This document shows positions 1 through 6,848 of a stretch of 64,000 nucleotides of DNA, in pieces; position 1 is the stretch's first letter, and every line of letters starts with the position of its first letter. The notes below the pieces were generated by a model. The model was not told the origin of the DNA and did no database searches. It saw only the letters and a program-made list of their open reading frames with translations. The position numbers and the translations under genes are program-made. Source of the DNA: an uncultured Paracoccaceae bacterium (GTDB taxonomy: Bacteria; Pseudomonadota; Alphaproteobacteria; Rhodobacterales; Rhodobacteraceae); the NCBI GenBank assembly GCA_947487205.1, contig CANKVU010000002.1:62001-126000 (forward strand). The letters are read 5' to 3'.

Positions 1-1
1 C

Positions 2-964
2 TATGTCTGGATGGCGACGCTGTGGGGCGGGCGGATCCGGTTCCTGACGCCCATGGTCTACATGACCGGGTTCTTCATCATGTTCGTGATCGGCGGGCTG
101 TCGGGGATCATCCTGGCCAATCCGGCGATCAACTGGCAGGTCCACAACACCCAGTTCATCGTCGCGCATTTCCACAACGTGCTGCTGCCGGGGACGCTGT
201 TCGGCATCCTCGCAGGGGTCCACATCTGGTTTCCCAAGGCGTTCGGGTTCCGGCTGGACGAACGGGCGGGCCGGATCACCGCCTATCTGTGGATCGCGGG
301 GTTCAGCCTGACCTTCCTGCCGCTCTATATCGTGGGGCTCATGGGCTATCCGCGGCGCTCGGCGGCGTGGGACGACCCGACCTTCCTGCCCTACATGATC
401 GTCTGCATGATCGGGGCGATCCTGCTCGCCGCCGCCTTCACGGGCCTCTTCGTGACGCTCTGGATCTCGGTCCGCAACCGCGCGAGCCTGGCGGTGCCGA
501 TGGGCGATCCCTGGGACGGACGGACGCTGGAATGGGCGACGCCCGCGCCGCCGCCGCACTGGAACTTCGCCACCATCCCCTCGATCGCCGAGCGCGACGC
601 CTTCGCCCGCGAGAAGGCGGAGGGCCGGCCCTACGTGATCCCGGCCCAATACCGTGACATCCACCTGCCGCCCGACACGCCCGCCGGCATGATCGTGTTC
701 CTGACCACCACCGCCTTCGGCTTCGCGGCGACGTGGTGGATCTGGTGGCTCGCGATCCTGGCGGCGGTGGTCCTCGTCGGCTGGGTGGTGGTCCATTCCT
801 TCCGCAACCACCCCGAGGTGGTCATCCCCGCCGTCGAGGTGAAGCGCGTGAACAATGCCTGGATCGAGGCGATCGAGCTGGCCCAGGGCGGCATCACCCG
901 CGACGACGAGGACACGCCCCGCAACCGCGGCTATGCCGCAACGGACATGATGGTGGCGTCATGA
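2..964 (+). CDS. cyoB: Cytochrome bo3 ubiquinol oxidase subunit I, 3' part
   Basis: The C-terminal ~320 residues of the haem-copper quinol oxidase core subunit; the 5' end lies outside the window and the frame is open back to base 2. The VAHFHNV segment carries the conserved histidines of the haem/copper centre. The later WDGRTLEWATPAPPP stretch and the C-terminal WIWWLAI membrane segment follow E. coli CyoB rather than an aa3 cytochrome c oxidase. The subunit reduces O2 to water at the inner membrane with proton pumping, taking electrons from ubiquinol. Its TGA overlaps the ATG of cyoC (ATGA), so the genes are co-translated. Assignment is by recalled family resemblance; the missing N-terminus prevents a length check. 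Confidence 0.93.
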   Translation, partial: YVWMATLWGGRIRFLTPMVYMTGFFIMFVIGGLSGIILANPAINWQVHNTQFIVAHFHNVLLPGTLFGILAGVHIWFPKAFGFRLDERAGRITAYLWIAGFSLTFLPLYIVGLMGYPRRSAAWDDPTFLPYMIVCMIGAILLAAAFTGLFVTLWISVRNRASLAVPMGDPWDGRTLEWATPAPPPHWNFATIPSIAERDAFAREKAEGRPYVIPAQYRDIHLPPDTPAGMIVFLTTTAFGFAATWWIWWLAILAAVVLVGWVVVHSFRNHPEVVIPAVEVKRVNNAWIEAIELAQGGITRDDEDTPRNRGYAATDMMVAS

Positions 965-1578
965 GCGAGGAAAACGTCCATCCGGGGATGAACCTCGGCT
1001 ATCACGGGGGCGAGCACGAGGCGGAGGTGAAGGTCTTCGGCTTCTGGGCGTTCCTGATGTCGGACCTCGTCACCTTCGGCATCGTCTTCGCCGTGTTCGG
1101 GACGATGGTGACGGCCACGGCCGGGGGTCCGGGACCCGAGGAGGTGACGAACCTGCACAGCGTCGCGATCCAGACGGCGCTGCTCCTGGGGTCCTCGTTC
1201 GGGTTCAGCTGGGCCAGCCTGTCGATGAAGTACCATCCCGGCCAGCGCTGGCGGACGCTCGGCTGGCTGGCGGTGGCGGCGACCTCGGCGCTGTGCTTCC
1301 TGATCGTGGAACTGATCGACTTCCACCACTGGACCACGATCGGCGCGGTGCCGCAGCGGTCGGGCTATCTCAGCGCGCTCTGGGCGCTGGTGGGGCTGCA
1401 CGGGCTCCATGTCGCGGGCGGGCTGTTGTGGATGGCGGCGATGACGGGGCAGATCCTCGTCTTCGGGCTCACCGACGACATCAAGAGCCGGGTGACGCGG
1501 ATGGGCCTCTACTGGCACTTCCTGGACGTGGTCTGGGTCGGCATCTTCTCCATGGTCTTTCTCGCGGGGGTCGCATGA
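961..1578 (+). CDS. cyoC: Cytochrome bo3 ubiquinol oxidase subunit III
   Basis: A 205-residue membrane protein with five hydrophobic segments, matching the usual length of CyoC. It opens with a short polar stretch (MSEENVHPGMNLGYH) and continues with FGFWAFLMSDLVTFG, typical of subunit III of quinol oxidases. The C-terminal GLYWHFLDVVWVGIF is the conserved subunit III ending. Subunit III stabilises the core and has no redox cofactor. The ATG is chosen because it overlaps the cyoB stop in an ATGA; the longer track ORF reaches back into cyoB without reason. Its own TGA overlaps the cyoD ATG in the same way. Confidence 0.93.
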   Translation: MSEENVHPGMNLGYHGGEHEAEVKVFGFWAFLMSDLVTFGIVFAVFGTMVTATAGGPGPEEVTNLHSVAIQTALLLGSSFGFSWASLSMKYHPGQRWRTLGWLAVAATSALCFLIVELIDFHHWTTIGAVPQRSGYLSALWALVGLHGLHVAGGLLWMAAMTGQILVFGLTDDIKSRVTRMGLYWHFLDVVWVGIFSMVFLAGVA

Positions 1579-1913
1579 GTCTCAAAGAGCGCCTCCTCCT
1601 CGATGCGAAGAACCAGGAGGAGAAGGAGGAACGGCGGTTCTACACGCTGGGCCTCGTTCTCTCGATCGTCCTGACGGTGGCCTCGTTCGGCAGCGTCATG
1701 ACCGGGCTCGTGCCCCATAGCTGGGCGTTCCCGGTGCTGGCGATCCTGGCGCTGGCGCAGATCATCGTCCACCTGCGGATCTTCCTGCATATCGACCTGA
1801 CCCGCCAGAAGCGCGAGGACCTGCAGCTGCTGCTGTTCACGGTCCTGCTCCTGGGGATCATGGCCTTCGGCACGTTGTGGATCCTGGCCGACCTCCAGGC
1901 GCGGATGATGTAG
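1575..1913 (+). CDS. cyoD: Cytochrome bo3 ubiquinol oxidase subunit IV
   Basis: A 112-residue protein with three transmembrane segments, the standard size and shape for CyoD. The N-terminus is polar and charged (KNQEEKEERR) and the middle segment carries IIVHLRIFLHID, the family signature around histidines. It assists assembly of subunit I. It overlaps cyoC by four bases and is the last gene of the oxidase operon here: no cyoE follows, and a strong hairpin starts at the stop codon. Confidence 0.92.
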   Translation: MSLKERLLLDAKNQEEKEERRFYTLGLVLSIVLTVASFGSVMTGLVPHSWAFPVLAILALAQIIVHLRIFLHIDLTRQKREDLQLLLFTVLLLGIMAFGTLWILADLQARMM

Positions 1914-1934
1914 GGGCGCGCGGGCGCGCGCCCC
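1913..1934. terminator. Bidirectional hairpin between cyoD and the TAXI gene
   Basis: A perfect 9-bp stem GGGGCGCGC / GCGCGCCCC with a 4-base loop. It begins at the last base of the cyoD stop and ends just before the stop of the convergent gene. There is no T-tract, which is common in very GC-rich genomes, so termination is inferred from position and stem strength. Confidence 0.55.
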
Positions 1935-1937
1935 GCC

Positions 1938-2957
1938 TCAGCAGCCGATCGTCTCGCAGATCCGCTGCCGGTAGATGCTGTTCGCGGCGCTCTCGTCTGC
2001 GGCCGGGGCGGTGCAGCCGGGATCGTAGCCGGGTTGCAGCCCCGCATTGACGCAGGCCCCGATATCCCATCCGGGGGGAATGTCCTCTAGGTCGACCTGG
2101 GACCATTTCGGGTGGCCCGCCTCCTGGAGGTCGTCGAACCGGGTCAGGATCAGGTTGGCGGTATCGGCCACCGCCTTGCAGCTCGCGGCGTGATAGGCGT
2201 TGAGGTCGGGATCGTAATCGTAGGTCATCAGCACCGCCTTGACGGCCACCGATTCCACCGGGCCGGTCTGGAACGGATAGGTGTCCGCGGCGATGGTGGC
2301 AGGGCGGTAGACGGCCTTCAGCACCTCGTCGGTGAGGGGCACGAGGTGGAAGGCCTCGCCGTCGATGCGCGGGTCCTCGAAGAGCGCGGCGGGCGCCCCG
2401 GCGACGTAGAAGAGCGCGTCGATCTCGCCGGCGAGGAGCTGGTCGAGCGAGGCGTCGGGGGCGATCGCCACCCGCTCGGCGGTGACGCCGGCCAGGTCGA
2501 GGGCCAGCGAGGCGGTCAGGAAGGTGCCGCTATCCTCCACCCCCACGGCGACGCGGCCGTCGTCGAGGTCGGAGAGCGCGCCGATCCCGTCGCGCGCCAG
2601 CAGGTGCACCTCCTCGTCGTAGAGCGGGAAGGCGATCCGCACCCCGGCGACGGCGCGGGCGATGTCGGGATCGTCGGCGGCATAGGTCCGCAGGTATTCG
2701 AGCACGTCGCTCTGCACGATGCCGAGCTGGGTGACGGGGCGCTGGCGCACGCCGAGGAAGTTCTCCAAGGATCCCGCGCTTTCGCGCACGTTCAGGGTCT
2801 GGCCGCAGCTCTCCACCAGCCCGGCGATGTCCCGGCCGAACTGGATATAGGTGCCGGTCGGCCCGCCGGTGAGGATGTTGCGCTCGACCTCCTGCGCGGC
2901 GGCGGGGAGCGTGGCGGCGGCGGCGAGGAATGCGGCGAGAAGGGCGGGCGGGATCAT
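1938..2957 (-). CDS. TAXI-family TRAP solute-binding protein (orphan)
   Basis: A 339-residue exported protein. An N-terminal signal peptide (MIPPALLAAFLAAAATLPAAAQ) is followed by EVERNILTGGPTGTYIQFGRDIAGLVE, the TAXI-family opening with its TGGxxGTY element. Later parts (LGIVQSDVLEYLR, Y..PFQTGPV) also follow the family, which binds small carboxylates or amino acids in the periplasm for a fused TRAP permease. No permease gene is adjacent; the nearest is 4 kb away and has its own binding protein. It lies 22 bp downstream of the coiled-coil gene and is probably co-transcribed with it. The C-terminus is cysteine-bearing (CxxxxAGLQPGYDPGC... ICETIGC), suggesting disulfides. Confidence 0.85.
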   Translation of the reverse strand: MIPPALLAAFLAAAATLPAAAQEVERNILTGGPTGTYIQFGRDIAGLVESCGQTLNVRESAGSLENFLGVRQRPVTQLGIVQSDVLEYLRTYAADDPDIARAVAGVRIAFPLYDEEVHLLARDGIGALSDLDDGRVAVGVEDSGTFLTASLALDLAGVTAERVAIAPDASLDQLLAGEIDALFYVAGAPAALFEDPRIDGEAFHLVPLTDEVLKAVYRPATIAADTYPFQTGPVESVAVKAVLMTYDYDPDLNAYHAASCKAVADTANLILTRFDDLQEAGHPKWSQVDLEDIPPGWDIGACVNAGLQPGYDPGCTAPAADESAANSIYRQRICETIGC

Positions 2958-2979
2958 GGCGGGAACCTTTCGTTCTGAC

Positions 2980-4005
2980 CTAGCAGGGTCCGAGATCGCG
3001 GATGAGGGAGACGAGCGTCTGCCGGTTGATCGATCCGATCGCCTCCTGGAGCGCCTCGGTCGGGCAGGCGCCCCGGCGCAGGCGCGATTCGAGATCCGCG
3101 ACCCGGGCGGGATCGGCCGGCAGGCCCGGCGCCACGCGGAGCGCGGCGGCCACCGCGCCGGCGGAGCGGGCCGCGGGCGCGGGCCCGTCGTCGGCGTCGG
3201 TATCGTCGGCATCCTCGGCCACGGCCTCGGCGGGCTGCGGTTCGGCATTCCCGGCCGCGGCGTCCTCGGGCGGGGCGGCGTCGCGGGCGGCGGCGAGGTC
3301 GGCGCGCGCCTCCTCCACCGATGCGCGCAGGGCGTTGAGCTCGGCGCGCGCCGCCTCGGCCCCGGCGATCTCCTCCGCCAGGGCCGCCAGCCGGTCCTGC
3401 GCGCCGCCGATCTGGCCGCGCAGGTCGTCGAGATCGGCGCGCGCCGTCGCGACCTCCTCCCGCAGCGACGACAGGGTGCGGCGGGCGGCGGCGGCCTCCT
3501 GCTGGACATGGGCGAGGTCGATCCGGGCCACGCCCGCCTCGGCCGCTGCGCCGGTCTGGGCCCGGCGGGCGGAGACGGCGCTGTCGGCCGCGTGCTGGGC
3601 CAGGAAGACGGCGGCGGCGGTGTCGCGTTCGGCCGCCGACAGCCAGTCCCGCGCCGCCGCGATCTCGGCGCGCAAACCGTCGAGCGTGCGGCGCCCCTCG
3701 GCGATGCTGGCGTCGAGTTCGGTGCGATCCGATTGCAGCCGGGCGCGGCGCGCGTTGAGCGCGCGTTCGGCGTTCGTGACCTCGGTGCGCTGGCGCGAAA
3801 ATTCCCCTTGCGCGACGCTCTGGGCCTGGTCGCGCAACACCGACAGCCGCTCGCGCGCGGCGCCGATCCGCTCCTCGATCCCGTCGAGCGCCTCTTGGGC
3901 GGCCGCGGCGCGGGCCTCGAGCTCGGCGACGCGGTCCTCCTGCTGCGCGCCGGCCGGCCAGGCGAGGCCCGCGATCGTCGCCATCGCAATCACGGCGTGC
4001 CGCAT
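2980..4005 (-). CDS. Periplasmic coiled-coil protein of unknown function
   Basis: A 341-residue protein I do not recognise. It starts with a short signal peptide (MRHAVIAMATIAGLAWPAGAQ). Residues ~22-230 are a long heptad-rich, Ala/Arg/Glu-rich coiled coil, followed by an acidic Ala/Pro linker (~235-275). The C-terminal domain of ~60 residues (LESRLRRGACPTEALQEAIG...LIRDLGPC) has two cysteines that could pair. The start is preceded by a GGGGAAGGGGGG stretch serving as ribosome-binding site. It is the first gene of a two-gene unit with the TAXI binding protein, so it may position or sense that protein; this is inference only. Parts of the coiled coil resemble generic TolA/SMC-like repeats, so homology searches will be noisy. 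Confidence 0.7.
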   Translation of the reverse strand: MRHAVIAMATIAGLAWPAGAQQEDRVAELEARAAAAQEALDGIEERIGAARERLSVLRDQAQSVAQGEFSRQRTEVTNAERALNARRARLQSDRTELDASIAEGRRTLDGLRAEIAAARDWLSAAERDTAAAVFLAQHAADSAVSARRAQTGAAAEAGVARIDLAHVQQEAAAARRTLSSLREEVATARADLDDLRGQIGGAQDRLAALAEEIAGAEAARAELNALRASVEEARADLAAARDAAPPEDAAAGNAEPQPAEAVAEDADDTDADDGPAPAARSAGAVAAALRVAPGLPADPARVADLESRLRRGACPTEALQEAIGSINRQTLVSLIRDLGPC

Positions 4006-4021
4006 CGCGCCCCCCTTCCCC

Positions 4022-4036
4022 TTAACCTTCGTTAAC
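4022..4036. promoter_or_regulatory. CtrA-like TTAA(N6)TTAA site
   Basis: TTAACCTTCGTTAAC lies 17 bp upstream of the coiled-coil gene start, in an otherwise GC-rich gap between divergent genes. It resembles the alphaproteobacterial cell-cycle regulator CtrA box (TTAA-N7-TTAA) but the spacing is 6, not 7. Function is inferred. Confidence 0.3.
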
Positions 4037-4178
4037 GAGCATTCCGCCCGGCGCGGCGCAAATCAACCCCGCCGCGAACCGCGCCGCCGGGTGCGGCGCA
4101 ACGGCCACGGGCGGGAGGGGATTGCGCCCGGCGCGGGCCTTCCTAGATCAGGAGCGGGCGCCGCGGGAAGGGCATGCG

Positions 4179-5075
4179 ATGAACTACGTCAAGACCGGAA
4201 TCCTGATGGCGGCGATGACCGCGCTGTTCGGCGGGCTGGGCTATCTTCTGGCCGGCAGCGGCGGCATGCTCGTCGCCCTGGTCGTGGCCGCCGGCATGAA
4301 CGTCGTGACCTGGTGGAATTCCGACAAGATTGTGCTGCGGATGCACAATGCGCGCCCCGTGGGGCCGCAGGACCGGTCGGGGCTGCGCGAGATGGTGGCG
4401 GAGCTGGCGCGGAACGCCGACCTGCCGATGCCGGCTCTCTATGTGGTGGACACGCCGCAGCCCAACGCCTTCGCCACCGGGCGTAACCCCGAGAACGCCG
4501 CCGTCGCGGTGACCACCGGCCTGATGCAGAGCCTCAGCCGCGAGGAACTGGCCGGCGTCGTGGCCCACGAGCTGGCCCATATCCGCAACCGCGACACGCT
4601 GATCATGACTGTGACGGCGACCTTCGCCGGCGCGATCTCGATCCTGGCGAACTTCGCCATGTTCTTCGGCGGCAGCCGCGAGCGGATGGGGATCGCGGGC
4701 ACGCTCGCGATGATGATCCTGGCGCCGCTGGCCGCGAGCCTGGTGCAGATGGCGATCAGCCGGACGCGGGAATACGCCGCCGACCGGGCGGGGGCCGAGA
4801 TCTGCGGCAACCCGCTCTGGCTCTCCTCGGCGCTGGAGCGCATCCAGCAGGGGGCGTCGCGGATCGACAACCACGCCGCGGAGCGCAACCCGGCCACGGC
4901 GCACATGTTCATCATCAACCCGCTCCATGCCCACCGGCACGACAACCTCTTCTCCACCCACCCCGCGACGGGCAACCGGGTGGCCGCGCTCGAGGCGATG
5001 GCGCGGGAGGGGCGGGCGGCCACGCCACGACCCGCGCCCCGGGACGGCCCGGCGGCGGGCGGCCCCTGGGGCTGA
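4179..5075 (+). CDS. htpX: Membrane zinc metalloprotease HtpX
   Basis: A 298-residue M48-family protease of inner-membrane quality control. Two N-terminal membrane segments (~8-45) precede the zinc motif HELAH at residues 130-134, and the third ligand sits in the EYAADRAG motif after further hydrophobic segments (~150-185). [18 protein letters not shown] is the typical HtpX lead-in. The ATG at 4179 gives the conserved [17 protein letters not shown] start; the upstream extension in the track is unsupported. The C-terminus ([15 protein letters not shown]) is a disordered tail. A possible TTGCGC/TAGATC promoter lies at ~4122-4149. It is convergent with the aminotransferase; the two stops abut in TGATCA. 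Confidence 0.93.
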   Translation: MNYVKTGILMAAMTALFGGLGYLLAGSGGMLVALVVAAGMNVVTWWNSDKIVLRMHNARPVGPQDRSGLREMVAELARNADLPMPALYVVDTPQPNAFATGRNPENAAVAVTTGLMQSLSREELAGVVAHELAHIRNRDTLIMTVTATFAGAISILANFAMFFGGSRERMGIAGTLAMMILAPLAASLVQMAISRTREYAADRAGAEICGNPLWLSSALERIQQGASRIDNHAAERNPATAHMFIINPLHAHRHDNLFSTHPATGNRVAALEAMAREGRAATPRPAPRDGPAAGGPWG

Positions 5076-6419
5076 TCAGGCCGCGTCGCGCCGCGCCGCG
5101 CGGGTGGCGCGCTCCACCGCCCGGGACAGCTTGGCGGCCAGCTCGTCGATCTGGCCGGGGGTGATGATGTAGGGCGGTGCCAGCAGGACGTGATCGCCGC
5201 GCCGCCCGTCGACCGTGCCGCCCGCCGGATAGCAGATCAGCCCCTCGGCCATCGCCGCCGACTTGACCCGGGCGTTGACCTTCAGCGCCGGGTCGAAGGG
5301 GTCGGCAGTATCGCGGTCGGCCACCAGCTCCACGCCGCGGAAGAGGCCGCGCCCGCGGATGTCGCCCACATGCGGGTGCTCGCCCAACGCGTCGCGCAGT
5401 GCCGCGTCGAGCCGCTCTCCGCGCTCGCGGACCTGCTCCAGCAGCCCGCGGTCGAGGATCGCGTCGAGCACGGCGCCGGCGGCGGCGGCGGCCAGCGGGT
5501 GGCCGTGATAGGTATGGCCGTGCTGGAAGCTGCCCGAGCCGGCCGCGATGGCGTCGTGTATCGCGCCGGTGCAGAGCATGGCCCCGATCGGCATGTAGCC
5601 GGCCCCGAGACCCTTGGCGATCGTGACGATGTCGGGCGCGACGCCGTCCTGCTCGCAGGCGAAGAGGGTGCCGGTGCGCCCCATGCCGCACATCACCTCG
5701 TCGAGGATCAGGAGCACGCCGTGGCGGTCGCAGATCTCGCGGATGCGGGCGAAATAGCCCGGAACGGGCGGCACGGCCCCGGCGGTGGCGCCCACCACCG
5801 GCTCGGCCACGAAGGCCAGGACCGTCTCGGGGCCGAGGCGCCGGATCTCGGCGTCGAGCTCGTCGGCGACGCGGCGGCCGTAGGCCTCGGCGCTCTCGTC
5901 GGGGCGCCGGTCGCGATATTCGTAGCAGGGCGCGATATGCGAGGTCTCGACCAGGAGGGGGGCGTATTTCTCGCGCCGCCAGGCATTGCCGCCGGCGGCG
6001 AGGGCGCCGAGCGTGTTGCCGTGATAGCTCTGCCGTCGGGCGATCAGGCGGTGGCGGCCGGGCTGGCCGGTTTCGAGGCGATATTGCCGGGCGAGCTTGA
6101 TCGCCGCCTCGACCGCCTCGGACCCGCCCGACAGCAGATAGACGCGGTCGATCCCCGGGGGGGCGTTCGCGGCCAGCCGGTCGGCCAGCGCCTCGGCCGG
6201 GTCGGAGGTGAAGAAGCCGGTATGGGCGAAGGCCAGCCGGTCGAGCTGGGCGTGGATGGCGGCGCGCACACCGGCGTCGGAATGGCCGAGGCAGGACACC
6301 GCCGCCCCGCCCGAGCCGTCCAGATAGGCCGTTCCGTCCGCGTCGTAGAGATAGCACCCCTCGCCGCGCACCGCGGTGGGCCGGGCCGCGGCGCTGCGGG
6401 CGAAGACGTGCCCGCTCAC
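5076..6419 (-). CDS. Class III PLP-dependent aminotransferase
   Basis: A 447-residue fold-type I aminotransferase. Visible family marks are [20 protein letters not shown] (phosphate-binding region), RQSYHGNTLGALA, LDEVMCGMGRTG, and the PLP lysine in TIAKGLGAGYMPIGA, followed by FQHGHTYHGHPLA. Such enzymes transfer amino groups from omega-amino acids, amines or related compounds to a 2-oxo acid; the substrate cannot be told here. Its start overlaps the stop of the universal stress protein gene (ATGA), and that gene sits 1 bp after the TRAP permease. The transporter is therefore likely to import a substrate or partner of this enzyme. The size and full motif set suggest an active enzyme. Confidence 0.88.
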   Translation of the reverse strand: MSGHVFARSAAARPTAVRGEGCYLYDADGTAYLDGSGGAAVSCLGHSDAGVRAAIHAQLDRLAFAHTGFFTSDPAEALADRLAANAPPGIDRVYLLSGGSEAVEAAIKLARQYRLETGQPGRHRLIARRQSYHGNTLGALAAGGNAWRREKYAPLLVETSHIAPCYEYRDRRPDESAEAYGRRVADELDAEIRRLGPETVLAFVAEPVVGATAGAVPPVPGYFARIREICDRHGVLLILDEVMCGMGRTGTLFACEQDGVAPDIVTIAKGLGAGYMPIGAMLCTGAIHDAIAAGSGSFQHGHTYHGHPLAAAAAGAVLDAILDRGLLEQVRERGERLDAALRDALGEHPHVGDIRGRGLFRGVELVADRDTADPFDPALKVNARVKSAAMAEGLICYPAGGTVDGRRGDHVLLAPPYIITPGQIDELAAKLSRAVERATRAARRDAA

Positions 6420-6847
6420 CCCTCGGGGCCCCGCACGACGAAGACGGATTGCCGGGCGTGGCGCACCACGCGCGCCGCGTTCGGCCCCAGCAGGTAATCC
6501 GTCACGTCGTTGCGGGGGGCGCCCATGACGATGGTCTGGATCCCGAGCCGCTCGGCGGCCGAGATGATCTCGTGGTAGATGCGGCCGTGGACGACATGCG
6601 GGTGCACCTCCTGCACGTCGGGGATGTTCTCGCGCACCCAGTTCGACAATTCCACGCCGACATCGTGCAGGGCCCGTTCGATGAACCCCTCGCCGAAATA
6701 ATTGCCCACCACGGGCATGCCGAAATTGGGGATCACGGTGATGACGTGCAGCTCGCCCCCCCTGGCCATGTCGAGCGCCCGGGGAAGGGCGTGCTGCCAG
6801 GTGGCCGGGGCGGTGAGGTCGACGGGAAAGAGGATCTTGTGTGTCAT
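6416..6847 (-). CDS. Universal stress protein linked to the TRAP transporter
   Basis: A 143-residue single-domain UspA-family protein. It opens with HKILFPVDLTAPATWQHALPRAL and ends with the nucleotide-binding loop region IVMGAPRNDVTDYLLGPNAARVVRHARQSVFVVR, a variant of G-2x-G-9x-G(S/T). Known relatives encoded beside TRAP permeases (TeaD of the ectoine TRAP system is the studied case) bind ATP and modulate transport. Here it lies 1 bp downstream of the permease and overlaps the aminotransferase start, so all three are translated together. Its role as a transport modulator is inferred from context. Confidence 0.88.
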   Translation of the reverse strand: MTHKILFPVDLTAPATWQHALPRALDMARGGELHVITVIPNFGMPVVGNYFGEGFIERALHDVGVELSNWVRENIPDVQEVHPHVVHGRIYHEIISAAERLGIQTIVMGAPRNDVTDYLLGPNAARVVRHARQSVFVVRGPEG

Positions 6848-6848
6848 G

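Noticed and set aside
2-1913. aa3-type cytochrome c oxidase (cta) genes
   Set aside because: The subunit I C-terminus and the small CyoD-like subunit IV match quinol oxidase, and cyoB-cyoC-cyoD order fits.
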